NCBI GenBank assembly: GCA_002255985.1 | Contig: NKIR01000004.1 | Location: forward strand, 124,001 to 188,000 | DNA length: 64,000 bases | Direction of reading: 5' to 3' | DNA from: Sphingomonadaceae bacterium PASS1 | GTDB taxonomy: Bacteria > Pseudomonadota > Alphaproteobacteria > Sphingomonadales > Sphingomonadaceae | Part shown: in pieces, positions 9,079 to 17,588 of the stretch | How positions within the stretch are numbered: the first letter of the stretch is position 1 | Layout of the letters: each line of letters starts with the position of its first letter | The notes under the pieces: generated by a model | Databases searched by the model: none | Told to the model about the DNA's origin: nothing | The model's input: the letters and a program-made list of their open reading frames with translations, nothing else | Translations under genes and position numbers: made by a program

Positions 9079-9855
9079 ATGACCGAACTTTATTTCTCCC
9101 ATCCCGATCGCCCCCCTGCCAAAATTCAGCCGCTGAAAGCGTGGCGTCATTTTCGTAAGCTGATCGCGAATAAGGAAGACACCGAGCAGGTTTTTCACGT
9201 CATTGCAGCGCTCAGCGGCCGCAAGTTCGGCGAAATGGCGCGGAAGTTTTGGGAAACCCCAAAGGGCAAGGCATTGCTCGAAAGCAATGAGCGCCTCATC
9301 GACATGCTCGATGACCATGACAGCATCAAGAAACTGCCAGCGGGCACCGTTGGCCGTGCCTATGTCGAATTCATGGAGCGCGAAGGTTTGAGCGCTGCAG
9401 GTCTTGAGGCGGAATATGCCCAATTCCGGACATTATATCCCGATTTCGGCGATGTGGTTGAACGTTATGGCGACCGCTTGCGCGATACCCATGACATGCT
9501 GCACATCCTGACCGGATATGGCCGCGACGCGCTTGGTGAACAATGCGTGCTTGGCTTTACCTATGCGCAAAACCACAATCTGGGTGTTGGCTTCATTGCC
9601 TATGCCGGCGGACTGGAACTGAAATATCGCGTCGCGAAATCAGCCCCGATTATGAAAGCGGTCCACGAAGGCTATCGCATCGGCAAAGCGGCCAAGAACA
9701 TCGTTCAGGAAGACATCGCAGCCTTGTTACGCGAGCCTTTGGTCGACGCGCGCAAGCGTTTGGGCATTGCAGATCCGGTGACCTACAAAGCCGCGCATGC
9801 CGCGATGCGTTCCAGCGGCATTGACCCGTATAATCTGCTGGCGGCGGCCGTTTAA
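9079..9855 (+). CDS. coq4: Coq4-family ubiquinone biosynthesis protein
   Basis: Coq4 proteins act in ubiquinone synthesis. Work on the human and an alphaproteobacterial member assigns oxidative decarboxylation of the C1 position of the ring precursor. The 258-residue product has the defining zinc-binding motif HDMLHILTGYGRDALGE, about residues 138-154, which fits HDxxHx(11)E. The N-terminal helices match the family (FRKLIANKEDTEQ, where the I.N..D pattern is typical). It stands alone between a divergent DUF418 gene and convergent purL. No other ubi or coq gene is in this part of the window, although ubiK lies near 41.8 kb. Confidence 0.9.
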   Translation: MTELYFSHPDRPPAKIQPLKAWRHFRKLIANKEDTEQVFHVIAALSGRKFGEMARKFWETPKGKALLESNERLIDMLDDHDSIKKLPAGTVGRAYVEFMEREGLSAAGLEAEYAQFRTLYPDFGDVVERYGDRLRDTHDMLHILTGYGRDALGEQCVLGFTYAQNHNLGVGFIAYAGGLELKYRVAKSAPIMKAVHEGYRIGKAAKNIVQEDIAALLREPLVDARKRLGIADPVTYKAAHAAMRSSGIDPYNLLAAAV

Positions 9856-9893
9856 CGCCTGCTTCGGATGAAGCGGAAGGATGACGGAAAGCC

Positions 9894-12092
9894 TTAGCTT
9901 TCCATCCAGTCCTTAAAGAAGCTTTCATGGGCATTGCGCAGTGTTGCGATGGGAACGTCAAAGCCCGGCCCTGCGACCGACGTTCCGCCAACCGTACCTA
10001 TCCGCGTCATCGGAATGCCTGCGGCCTGTATTTGGTCCGCAGCGGCGCTGGTCACAACATAGCGCGCCTGGTCTTCGCCAAAGGCGGTGAAGGCATCGCC
10101 GATTTCTTCGAGCGCACATCCCTTGCCGCTGGCCAACGCCATTTCGGTCAAGGCCACAAGCAAACCACCGTCGGCAACGTCATGCACCGCATTGACCTTG
10201 CCGTCTTGAATCAGCTGACGGACAAATTCCGCGTGCGCCCGTTCTTGGCCGAGGTCGACCGATGGCGCGGCGCCATCTTCACGGCCATGCAGTTCGCGCA
10301 GCCATAATGACTGGCCCAGATGCCCATTATTGTGGCCAATGACGAAGATGCCGTCGTCGTCGGTTTTAAACCCAATCGTCGCCATCTTGCTGATGTCTTC
10401 CAGTACACCCACGCCCCCAATGGCTGGCGTCGGCAAAATCGCGCTGCCACCGCCGGTGGCCTTGCTTTCATTGTATAGCGACACATTGCCCGACACGATT
10501 GGGTAATCGAGCGCGCGGCACGCGTCGCCCATCCCTTCGAGGCAGCCGACAATCTGCGCCATGATTTCGGGGCGCTGCGGGTTGGCGAAGTTGAGGCAGT
10601 TGGTGATCGCAAGCGGCGTTGCGCCGACCGCGCTGATGTTGCGATAGGTTTCGGCCACTGCTTGCTTGCCGCCTTCATACGGGTCGGCATAGCAATAACG
10701 CGGGGTGCAATCGGTGCTCATCGCCAGCGCGCGGTTGGTACCGTGAATGCGCACGACGGCTGCATCACCGCCCGAAAGCTGCGCCGTGTCGCCGCCGACC
10801 TGGCTATCATATTGCTGCCAAATCCACGCACGTGACGCGATGTCGGGGCTTGCCATCAGCTTAAGCAAATCGGCGCCGATATCCGTGCTGGCGGGAACAT
10901 TGCCGAGCGGTTTGACGTTGGCCCAAGCCTTATATTCTTCCTTCGACGCCGCGGGGCGGTCGTACAAAGGCGCGTCTTCGGCCAATGGTCCAAGCGGAAT
11001 GTCGCAGACGACCTCGCCCTTCCACGTTAGCACCATATGGCCCGTGTCGGTGACTTCGCCGATGACCGCGAAATCCAGTTCCCATTTGTCGAAAATGGCC
11101 TTCGCAAATTCCTCGCGGCCGGGTTTGAGCACCATGAGCATGCGCTCCTGGCTTTCCGACAGCATCATTTCATACGGCGTCATGCCCTCTTCGCGGCATG
11201 GCACCTTGTCCATGTCGAGGATGATGCCGGCCTTGCCATTGGTCGCCATTTCGACGCTTGAGCTGGTCAGGCCAGCCGCGCCCATATCCTGAATCGCGAC
11301 AATCGCATCCGACGCCATCAGTTCAAGGCATGCCTCAATCAGCAGCTTTTCGGTGAATGGATCACCGACCTGAACCGTCGGGCGCTTTTCTTCGATGTCT
11401 GCGCCGAAATCCGCCGATGCCATGGTCGCGCCATGAATACCGTCGCGGCCTGTCTTGGACCCAACATAGACGATCGGGTTGCCAAGGCCGGTTGCGGCCG
11501 AATAGAAAATCTTGTCCTGATCGGCGACGCCAACGGTCATTGCGTTGACGAGGATGTTGCCATCATAAGCAGGGTGAAAATTGGTTTCGCCGCCCACGGT
11601 GGGAACGCCAACGCAATTGCCATAGCCGCCAATGCCCGCAACCACGCCCTGCACAAGATGCTTCATCTTGGGATGGTCCGGGCGTCCGAAGCGCAGAGCG
11701 TTCATATTCGCCACGGGGCGCGCACCCATTGTGAAAACGTCGCGCAAAATACCGCCAACGCCGGTCGCCGCACCCTGATAGGGTTCGATGTATGATGGGT
11801 GGTTGTGCGATTCCATTTTGAAGATCGCGGCAAGCTTGCTGCCGTTCGGGCCTTCGCCAATGTCGATAACGCCCGCATTCTCACCGGGGCCGCAAATGAC
11901 CCAAGGCGCCTCGGTCGGCAGTTTCTTCAAATGGATGCGTGACGATTTGTAGGAACAATGTTCCGACCACATCACCGAAAATATGCCGAGTTCGACCATG
12001 TTGGGCACACGGCCCATGGCGTGCAAAATGCGCGCATATTCTTCTTCATTGAGACCATGGTCGGCGACGATTTGGGGCGTGATTTCAGACAT
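9894..12092 (-). CDS. purL: Phosphoribosylformylglycinamidine synthase subunit PurL
   Basis: PurL converts formylglycinamide ribonucleotide to the amidine with ATP in purine synthesis. The 732-residue length is that of the small PurL, which needs separate PurS and PurQ subunits; neither is in the window. Conserved stretches include [11 protein letters not shown] near residue 45, the ATP-binding [16 protein letters not shown] segment near 112, the [12 protein letters not shown] motif, and VHDVADGGL near residue 640. The gene is preceded on its strand by a strong terminator hairpin of an upstream transcript (12140-12165), so its promoter must lie in the short gap 12093-12139 or transcription must read through. 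No promoter was recognised there. Confidence 0.97.
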   Translation of the reverse strand: MSEITPQIVADHGLNEEEYARILHAMGRVPNMVELGIFSVMWSEHCSYKSSRIHLKKLPTEAPWVICGPGENAGVIDIGEGPNGSKLAAIFKMESHNHPSYIEPYQGAATGVGGILRDVFTMGARPVANMNALRFGRPDHPKMKHLVQGVVAGIGGYGNCVGVPTVGGETNFHPAYDGNILVNAMTVGVADQDKIFYSAATGLGNPIVYVGSKTGRDGIHGATMASADFGADIEEKRPTVQVGDPFTEKLLIEACLELMASDAIVAIQDMGAAGLTSSSVEMATNGKAGIILDMDKVPCREEGMTPYEMMLSESQERMLMVLKPGREEFAKAIFDKWELDFAVIGEVTDTGHMVLTWKGEVVCDIPLGPLAEDAPLYDRPAASKEEYKAWANVKPLGNVPASTDIGADLLKLMASPDIASRAWIWQQYDSQVGGDTAQLSGGDAAVVRIHGTNRALAMSTDCTPRYCYADPYEGGKQAVAETYRNISAVGATPLAITNCLNFANPQRPEIMAQIVGCLEGMGDACRALDYPIVSGNVSLYNESKATGGGSAILPTPAIGGVGVLEDISKMATIGFKTDDDGIFVIGHNNGHLGQSLWLRELHGREDGAAPSVDLGQERAHAEFVRQLIQDGKVNAVHDVADGGLLVALTEMALASGKGCALEEIGDAFTAFGEDQARYVVTSAAADQIQAAGIPMTRIGTVGGTSVAGPGFDVPIATLRNAHESFFKDWMES

Positions 12093-12139
12093 GAAACGGC
12101 CTTAGCGATGCGGCAATTTTTGTGCCACATAAAATAAAT

Positions 12140-12165
12140 GGGCGCTGGTATTGCTACCAGCGCCC
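12140..12165 (-). terminator. Strong hairpin terminator upstream of purL
   Basis: On the minus strand an 11-bp perfect stem (GGGCGCTGGTA / TACCAGCGCCC) closed by a GCAA tetraloop is followed by ATTTATTTTATG. This has the form of an intrinsic terminator. It ends a minus-strand transcript arriving from the 12.2-12.5 kb region just before purL. It could also act as an attenuator-like element in the purL leader. Confidence 0.7.
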
Positions 12166-12516
12166 ACTGCGTCTGATTTTGGAAGTCCTTGGCCACTAGG
12201 GCCATTCTTTCCGCTTTCTGACGTCCGGTTCTCCAATCTGACCCGAAGGCCATTTCGGTTCACCTTGGTACTTTGGGTATCCTATCTGGCGTTGCTTTTC
12301 TTGCGATCGGCCGCACATGATATTCGTTTTCTTCGTACCCACCGCCTCTGCCACACTCCCGGTCTTGCGACCGATTGCCTGCTGATTTGGTGATCCTGCA
12401 TCCACTCTGGTCCGCTCTGCTTTCCCGTTTTCGGTTCCACTTTGCGTCTCAGCCTGTCTGCCTGATGACTTGAAGGTCTCATGCTTTTCGAGTCGCACAA
12501 AGCGGCAAATGCCAAG

Positions 12517-12525
12517 TTATCCACA
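12517..12525 (+). promoter_or_regulatory. Perfect DnaA-box sequence
   Basis: TTATCCACA, the consensus DnaA-binding nonamer, lies between the two candidate RNAs. A single box without clustering or an AT-rich unwinding region does not indicate an origin. It may be chance, or a DnaA-responsive site in the promoter of the downstream minus-strand transcript. Confidence 0.3.
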
Positions 12526-12571
12526 GGCGGGCCACTTCGCGGTGGACAATATGGAGAACAACTTTGCGGGT

Positions 12572-12686
12572 GAAACAGAAACGGCCTCCACGCAGTGCAT
12601 GGAGGCCGTAATATTGTCCGGGGGCGAGGGAGAGAGGAGGAGAGTGCCGCCCGGTCAATTTGTGTTTCGGCAATTGCTTGCCGTTG
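12572..12686 (-). ncRNA. Candidate sRNA with an anti-Shine-Dalgarno loop
   Basis: Read on the minus strand, three hairpins follow each other in about 115 bases. The first is CGGCAA-GCAA-TTGCCG (12668-12683). The second (12618-12654) has a GC stem with a two-base bulge and a C/U-rich loop containing CTCTCCTCCTCTCTCCC, complementary to a ribosome-binding site. The third is a 10-bp stem (12581-12609) followed by TTTCTGTTT, as in an intrinsic terminator. A sigma70-like promoter stands just upstream. Alphaproteobacterial sRNAs with CCUCC loops, such as the SuhB type studied in Sphingopyxis, have this plan. The family assignment is inference from layout only. Confidence 0.55.
12581..12609 (-). terminator. 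Terminator hairpin of the candidate sRNA
   Basis: The perfect 10-bp inverted repeat ACGGCCTCCA / TGGAGGCCGT is followed on the minus strand by TTTCTGTTTC. The T-tract is interrupted, so termination may be partial. Confidence 0.5.
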
Positions 12687-12691
12687 AGATC

Positions 12692-12720
12692 CAAATAGAG
12701 GCGGAGCATTTATGCTGCAA
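12692..12720 (-). promoter_or_regulatory. Candidate sigma70 promoter of the sRNA
   Basis: On the minus strand TTGCAG (12720-12715) and TATTTG (12697-12692) are separated by exactly 17 bases. This predicts a start near 12685, immediately before the first hairpin of the candidate sRNA. The match is good in spacing and moderate in sequence. Confidence 0.4.
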
Positions 12721-12732
12721 TTGCGAAAAGAA

Positions 12733-12765
12733 TAGGGTGAGTTGCATGTTTTGCAACTCACCCTA
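12733..12765 (-). terminator. Terminator after the SDR gene
   Basis: A 13-14 bp perfect stem (AGGGTGAGTTGCA / TGCAACTCACCCT) with a five-base loop lies 50 bases past the SDR stop. It is followed on the minus strand by TTCTTTTCG. It should end the minus-strand SDR/acyl-CoA dehydrogenase operon. Confidence 0.75.
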
Positions 12766-12817
12766 ATTTCCTTAGAAATGCGTCAAACGCATTCGCATTT
12801 ACGGATGAAAAAAGCCG

Positions 12818-13612
12818 TTAAGGCGCAATTCCATTACCCGGAAGCGATGCGTTGACGATGCCGCCGTCGCAGGCAATTGTCTCCCCAACGATATAATCGC
12901 CAGCACGCGCCGCCAAGAAAATCGCGAGTCCCGCCATATCTTCGGGTGTACCGATGCGTGGGAACGGGATATTTTTGCCGACCGCATCGGCATGGTCACG
13001 CGCCGCTTTGTTCATGTCCGACTGGAATGCGCCCGGCGCAATGCCCGACACAAGGATGTTGTCCTTGACCAGCTCGGCGGCCAAACGGCGGGTCAGGTGA
13101 ATGACCGCAGCCTTTGATGCCTGATAGCTGTAGGTTTGCCATGGGTTGATGCGCAGGCCGTCAATCGACGCGATGTTGATAACCTTGCCGGGCCGATCAA
13201 ATGTCGCTGCCGCTTTCAACTGCGGATGCAACGCTTGCGTCAGGAAGAACAAGGATTTGACGTTCAGGTCCATCACGCGGTCCCAGCCGGCTTCGGGGAA
13301 TTGACCAAAATCGGCGCCCCACGCAGCACCTGCATTGTTCACCAGAATGTCGACCTTTTCCTCACGCTCGGCAATTTGTGCCGCGAGTGAAAGGCAACCG
13401 TCAACGGTCGACAGATCGCAAGGCAGGCCAATGACCTGATTGCCAAACTCGGCAACGGTTTCTTCGATTTGGTCGACCTTGCGCGCGCTGATGTACACGC
13501 GTGCCGCGCCCGCTTTCAAATAGCCTTCGACAATCATCTTGCCGATTCCGCGCGATCCGCCGGTGACCAGGGCCACGCGGCCATTGAGGTTGAATAAAGT
13601 TTGAATGTCCAT
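12818..13612 (-). CDS. SDR family oxidoreductase
   Basis: This is a classical short-chain dehydrogenase of 264 residues. It has the cofactor motif TGGSRGIG near residue 17, NNAGAAWG, and a catalytic Ser...YxxxK (YSYQASK). The C-terminal segment holds the usual IACDGG. A basic residue after the first motif (the ARK in ISARK) suggests NADP preference. It is the last gene of a minus-strand operon after two acyl-CoA dehydrogenases, 13 bases downstream, so a 3-hydroxyacyl-CoA or related alcohol in lipid breakdown is the likely substrate class; that is inference. An AAGGACA ribosome site precedes the ATG, and a strong terminator follows. Confidence 0.9.
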   Translation of the reverse strand: MDIQTLFNLNGRVALVTGGSRGIGKMIVEGYLKAGAARVYISARKVDQIEETVAEFGNQVIGLPCDLSTVDGCLSLAAQIAEREEKVDILVNNAGAAWGADFGQFPEAGWDRVMDLNVKSLFFLTQALHPQLKAAATFDRPGKVINIASIDGLRINPWQTYSYQASKAAVIHLTRRLAAELVKDNILVSGIAPGAFQSDMNKAARDHADAVGKNIPFPRIGTPEDMAGLAIFLAARAGDYIVGETIACDGGIVNASLPGNGIAP

Positions 13613-13625
13613 TTTCGGTGTCCTT

Positions 13626-14762
13626 TTAATAACCGTTCATCGTCGCCACGCGGTCTGCGTGATAATATGCATCGCCGAAAAATTCGTTCAGCCCGCGGTC
13701 GCGCTTCATATAGAGACCGATGTCATATTCATCGGTCATGCCGATGCCGCCATGCATCTGCACGCCTTCGCGTACCGCAAGATTGCATGCTAGGCCTGCT
13801 TTCGCCTTGGCGGCTGCAACATATAGCTCTGCCTTGGCATGGCCTTCATCCATCAACGATTGCGCCTTCAGCACGATCGAACGCGCGCCTTCCATTTCAC
13901 CATAAAGATGCGCGGCGCGGTGCTGAAGCGCTTGGAACTCGCCGATGACGCGGTCGAACTGCTTACGGGTTTTCAGATAATCGAACGTCATGTCCATTGC
14001 GCCTGTGCCCACGCCAACCATTTCGGCAGCTGCCCCAACGCGACCAGCGTCCAGCATCTTGGAAAGAACAGCCCAGCCGCCGTCAACGTCACCAATGACA
14101 GCGTCGGCATTCACCTGAACGCCCTCGAGTTTTACATGCGCGGCCATTGCGGAATCGACTAAACGTGCCGCCTCCATCGACAGGCCCGCCGCATCCTTGT
14201 CAACGGCGAACAATGTCAGGCCGTCGGTCTCTCCCACCGCGCCTGCGGTCCGTGCGGCGACGATCAGCATGTCCGAAGACGTGCCTTGCACAACAAATTG
14301 CTTGTGTCCGGTCAGCTTAAAACCATTGCCACTGCGTTCGGCAACGCAGGCAATTTTTTCGGGCCGGTGCTTTACGCCTTCTTCAATCGCAATGCCGATA
14401 ACCGTTTCGCCCGCCAAAATGCCGGGGAACCAGCGGTCACGCATCGCCTTGTCAGCCAGCCTCAACGCCTCGACAGCGGCAACCGATGTCGTCAGAAATG
14501 GCGAAGGTGACAGGTTGCGGCCAATTTCTTCCAGCACGATTCCAGCTTCAATCTGGCCCATGCCCATGCCGCCTTCAGCCTCGGGAATGAGAATGCCGGT
14601 GAAGCCCATTTCGGCAAACTGCTTCCACAGGCCGTGGCTAAAACCATCCTTGCAACCCATGTCGCGAAATTTGCGGAAATGGGTGACGGGGGCTTCGCTC
14701 GCCATGAAATCACGCGCACTTTCGCGCAGCATGTTCTGGTCGTCGTTCAATGTCATCGCCAT
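13626..14762 (-). CDS. Acyl-CoA dehydrogenase family protein (short partner type)
   Basis: This FAD-dependent flavoprotein of 378 residues belongs to the acyl-CoA dehydrogenase superfamily. The family's N-terminal helical part, mid beta-domain and C-terminal helical part are in order, with the HGGIGMTDEYDIGLYMKR segment near the end. Its ATG lies four bases after the stop of the upstream acyl-CoA dehydrogenase, and its GGAG ribosome site overlaps that stop. Tandem pairs of this kind in actinobacterial steroid degradation form alpha2beta2 heterotetramers where only one subunit supplies the catalytic glutamate. I infer a similar pairing here. Confidence 0.9.
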   Translation of the reverse strand: MAMTLNDDQNMLRESARDFMASEAPVTHFRKFRDMGCKDGFSHGLWKQFAEMGFTGILIPEAEGGMGMGQIEAGIVLEEIGRNLSPSPFLTTSVAAVEALRLADKAMRDRWFPGILAGETVIGIAIEEGVKHRPEKIACVAERSGNGFKLTGHKQFVVQGTSSDMLIVAARTAGAVGETDGLTLFAVDKDAAGLSMEAARLVDSAMAAHVKLEGVQVNADAVIGDVDGGWAVLSKMLDAGRVGAAAEMVGVGTGAMDMTFDYLKTRKQFDRVIGEFQALQHRAAHLYGEMEGARSIVLKAQSLMDEGHAKAELYVAAAKAKAGLACNLAVREGVQMHGGIGMTDEYDIGLYMKRDRGLNEFFGDAYYHADRVATMNGY

Positions 14763-14766
14763 ATTC

Positions 14767-15927
14767 TTAAGCTCCCGGCATTTCGAGGATGCGTTTGGAT
14801 ACGACGTTCAGCATGACTTCGCTGGTGCCGCCTTCAATCGAGTTCGCTTTGGTCCGCAACCAATTGCGTGCCTTTGACCCGCCATTGGAACGTTCGCTCT
14901 CCCACTCAAGCGCCTGCGTTCCGCCAATCGACATCACCAGCTCGTTGCGCTTTTTATTCAGCTCGGTTCCGACATATTTCATCAGGTTAGAATAAGCAGG
15001 ATGCGCCTTGCCGGTTTTCCATTCGTCCATGAACCGTTCGCCATGCGCACGGAACGTCAGATTTTCGACGTCAAACAATGCCATCTGTGCGCGCAGCACG
15101 GGTTCTTCGGACAATACAGCCTTCATCGCCGCACCGATGGAGGTAACGCCGCCATCGCCGCCCATGCCCGAAATCATCTCGCGCTCATGCCCGAGCAGAT
15201 ATTTCGCAACATCCCATCCGCGGTTCAATTCGCCAACGATCTGGTGCTTGGGCACCACGACATTGTCGAAGAAGGTTTCGCAGAAAGGCGAATTGCCCGA
15301 AATCAACTTGATTGGCTTGGTCGTAACGCCGGGGGTCTCCATGTCGAACAACAGGAAGCTGATGCCCTGATATTTGTTGGTCTTGTCGGTGCGCACGAGG
15401 CAGAAAATCCAGTCCGCCTTGTCCGCATATGACGTCCAGATTTTCTGGCCATTGACGACCCAATGATCTCCCTTGTCTTCGCCAAAGGTCTGCATCGATA
15501 CAAGGTCACTGCCTGAGCCGGGTTCGGAATAGCCCTGGCACCAGCGGATTTCGCCGCGCGCAATCTGGCCCATATAATGCACTTTTTGCTCTTCAGTGCC
15601 GAACTTTAGCAGTGCGGGTCCAAGCATCCAGATGCCAAAGCTGTTCAGCGGCGATCGGCAACCAAGCTTCGCCATTTCCTGACGCAGGACTTTGGTTTCC
15701 TGCGGGCTAAGGCCTGCGCCACCATAAGCTTTGGGCCAATCGGGCACGGTGTAACCCTTGGCCACGCAGCGTTCGAGCCAAAGCTTTTGCGCTTCGGATT
15801 GAAACACAAAATTGCGGCCGCCCCAGCAGATATCTTCGTCACCCTTTGCAGGCGTGCGCATTTCAGCTGGGCAGTTTTCCTCCAGCCAGGCGCGCGCTTC
15901 GGCGCGGAAAGTTTCAAGCTCGGACAT
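14767..15927 (-). CDS. Acyl-CoA dehydrogenase family protein
   Basis: This 386-residue flavoprotein oxidises an acyl-CoA thioester at the alpha-beta position. It has the FAD-contacting segment CQGYSEPGSGSDL and the C-terminal IEGGTSEVMLNVV motif typical of the family. Of the two adjacent ATGs (15930 and 15927), the second is six bases from the AGGAG site and is preferred; the longer frame opening at 15972 lacks a ribosome site. It heads a minus-strand operon with a second dehydrogenase and an SDR, and is transcribed divergently from the MFS-led operon, so the 200-base gap between them probably carries both promoters. Confidence 0.92.
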   Translation of the reverse strand: MSELETFRAEARAWLEENCPAEMRTPAKGDEDICWGGRNFVFQSEAQKLWLERCVAKGYTVPDWPKAYGGAGLSPQETKVLRQEMAKLGCRSPLNSFGIWMLGPALLKFGTEEQKVHYMGQIARGEIRWCQGYSEPGSGSDLVSMQTFGEDKGDHWVVNGQKIWTSYADKADWIFCLVRTDKTNKYQGISFLLFDMETPGVTTKPIKLISGNSPFCETFFDNVVVPKHQIVGELNRGWDVAKYLLGHEREMISGMGGDGGVTSIGAAMKAVLSEEPVLRAQMALFDVENLTFRAHGERFMDEWKTGKAHPAYSNLMKYVGTELNKKRNELVMSIGGTQALEWESERSNGGSKARNWLRTKANSIEGGTSEVMLNVVSKRILEMPGA

Positions 15928-16033
15928 CATGCTCTCCTGTTTTAATTGCGTGATGAATTTTTGGGCGGTCACGCGCAGAAACGCAAGCGCTTATCGGTGA
16001 GCAAAGCATGCCGTAACGTCATTTGCATCGCGA

Positions 16034-16061
16034 TTGACAGGCCAAGAAGCGGGCCTAGCAT
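16034..16061 (+). promoter_or_regulatory. Candidate promoter of the MFS-led operon
   Basis: TTGACA (16034-16039) is a perfect -35 element and TAGCAT (16056-16061) a fair -10, separated by 16 bases. Transcription would start near 16068, leaving a leader of about 70 bases before the MFS gene. Confidence 0.4.
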
Positions 16062-16088
16062 GATGGCGGGAAACAGGAGAGAAACAAC

Positions 16089-16133
16089 GTGCGATTCGAC
16101 GGAAACACTACCTTTTCGCGCAGCGTCATTTAA
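16089..16133 (+). CDS. Possible 14-residue leader peptide
   Basis: A GTG with a strong AGGAGAG site upstream opens a frame of 14 codons (MRFDGNTTFSRSVI) that stops at TAA six bases before the ATG of the MFS gene. The MFS gene itself has no clear ribosome site, so it could be translated by termination-reinitiation from this leader. The only evidence is the ribosome site and position. Confidence 0.25.
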   Translation: MRFDGNTTFSRSVI

Positions 16134-16139
16134 CTTTCC

Positions 16140-17555
16140 ATGACCCAAGCAGTCCCGCTTCCCCGATCGTTGAAGGTCATGCATGGTCTAGGCTCGGTAG
16201 CCTATGGCGTGAAAGACAATGGCTTTTCGGTTTTCCTGCTGATTTTTTATAATCAGGTGCTGGGCATTGATGCGGGCCTTGTCGGCACTGTCATTATGGC
16301 GGCGCTGATTTTTGATGCCTTTGCCGACCCGATCATTGGTGAGCTGTCCGACCGCACGCAAAGCAAGTGGGGCCGCCGCCTTCCATGGTTATACGGTGCC
16401 GCAATCCCGCTCGGCATTATCTGGATGCTGGTATGGCACCCGCCCGAAATGGGGCAGACCGGAACGATTATCTGGCTGTTCTGCACCGCCGTATTGGCGC
16501 GCACATTGGTTGCGATGTGCGAAGTGCCGTCGATTGCTTTGGTTCCGGAACTGACCGGCGATTATGACGAACGTACGCGATTGATGCGGTACCGTTTTCT
16601 GTTTAGCTGGGCCGGCGGCTTGCTGATGCTGATTTTCGCCTATGGCATTTTCTTTACCGGTGAAAAGGGTGTGAGCGACCCCGATGGCTATGACTCGCTA
16701 TCATCATGGGGCGCGTTGATGATGACGGGCGCTGTGCTGATTTCAGCATTAGGCCAGCACCGCCATGTGGCCAAACAATCCCCCCCTGCCCCGCGCGGCG
16801 CGGGCCTTGGCCATGCGCTTGCCGAGGTAAAGGCAACCCTGTCCAACAAAGCCTTCCTCTGGCTGGTGTCGGCCGCGTTGTTCGCCCTTATCAATCAGGG
16901 CCTCACCTTTGCGCTCAGCAACTATCAACTCGCATTCTTGTGGCAGCTACAGCAGATGGAAATGCTCTATTACGCGCTTCTCCTGTTCGGCACGGTCATC
17001 GTCGCATTTTTCATTGTTCCGCCGCTGTCTGCGCGCCTTGGCAAGAAAAACGGCGCTATCCTGCTTGCCCTGCTATCGCTCAGCTTCAACACTGCTTTGT
17101 ACGCCAGTTGGCTGCTTGACCTTGTGCCCGGTGGGCCATCGGACCCGTCGGTCGCATTCATGTTTTCTTTCCTCATATTTTCCAACAGCACCGCAATCGG
17201 CATGATGATGCTGACATCATCGATGATGGCCGATGTCGTGGAGGCATCGCAGCAAGAAACGGGCAGGCGTTCCGAAGGTCTGTTTTTCGCAGGCTATTTC
17301 TTCATGCAGAAATGCGCCGTTGGCATCGGCACCTTTGCCGCTGGCATGATATTGAGCTTTTCCCAGTTCCCGCAAAATGCAAAACCGGGCCAAGTGGACG
17401 TCGCTGTCCTTGATGGGCTTGCTTTATATTATATGGGCGTAGTGGCCGTCCTTGGAATTATCGGCATCCTGATCCTGCGGCATTTCCCAATTTCGCGTGA
17501 AAGTCATAATGAACGCTTGCGCGCCTTGAACACATCGGCAGAGTCTGCCAGTTAA
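16140..17555 (+). CDS. MFS transporter of the glycoside-pentoside-hexuronide type
   Basis: The 471-residue protein has about twelve predicted membrane helices. It carries the family's N-terminal signature YGVKDNGFSVFLLIFYNQV and the cytoplasmic loop DPIIGELSDRTQSKWGRR that defines GPH cation symporters such as MelB. In sphingomonads members of this family are often found in aromatic or lipid catabolic operons rather than beside sugar genes. Here the neighbours (acyl-CoA dehydrogenases, SDRs, hydrolase) suggest uptake of the compound this locus degrades. No clear ribosome site precedes the ATG, but a possible 14-codon leader ends just upstream. Confidence 0.88.
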   Translation: MTQAVPLPRSLKVMHGLGSVAYGVKDNGFSVFLLIFYNQVLGIDAGLVGTVIMAALIFDAFADPIIGELSDRTQSKWGRRLPWLYGAAIPLGIIWMLVWHPPEMGQTGTIIWLFCTAVLARTLVAMCEVPSIALVPELTGDYDERTRLMRYRFLFSWAGGLLMLIFAYGIFFTGEKGVSDPDGYDSLSSWGALMMTGAVLISALGQHRHVAKQSPPAPRGAGLGHALAEVKATLSNKAFLWLVSAALFALINQGLTFALSNYQLAFLWQLQQMEMLYYALLLFGTVIVAFFIVPPLSARLGKKNGAILLALLSLSFNTALYASWLLDLVPGGPSDPSVAFMFSFLIFSNSTAIGMMMLTSSMMADVVEASQQETGRRSEGLFFAGYFFMQKCAVGIGTFAAGMILSFSQFPQNAKPGQVDVAVLDGLALYYMGVVAVLGIIGILILRHFPISRESHNERLRALNTSAESAS

Positions 17556-17588
17556 CTATTCAATTAAATATGGAAGAGGAACTGAGTC

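Larger units (their letters stand above)
12139..12545 (-). ncRNA. Candidate structured, purine-rich transcript of unknown type
   Basis: The minus strand here is strikingly rich in A and G and holds several independent stable hairpins: CGGTC-GCAA-GACCG (12360-12373), TGGCC-TTCG-GGTCA (12239-12252), TGGCC-CTAGT-GGCCA (12190-12204) and the terminator at 12140-12165. GNRA and UUCG loops are hallmarks of structured RNA. One open frame (minus, 12196-12498, GTG start, 100 residues, very hydrophilic) covers most of it and matches no family I know, so a small mRNA is the alternative. It does not fit RNase P RNA, tmRNA or 6S RNA by their conserved sequences. The start is uncertain and no convincing promoter was found. 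Confidence 0.4.

Noticed and set aside
12139-12545. RNase P RNA, tmRNA or 6S RNA
   Set aside because: I looked for the conserved RNase P core (GAGGAAAGTCCGGGC), a tmRNA tag frame and the 6S central bubble, and found none.
12282-12766. Protein frames in the gap between purL and the SDR gene (minus 12282-12761, plus 12470-12766)
   Set aside because: They cross terminator hairpins and the candidate sRNA and have low-complexity composition; the minus frame 12196-12498 is kept only as an alternative reading.
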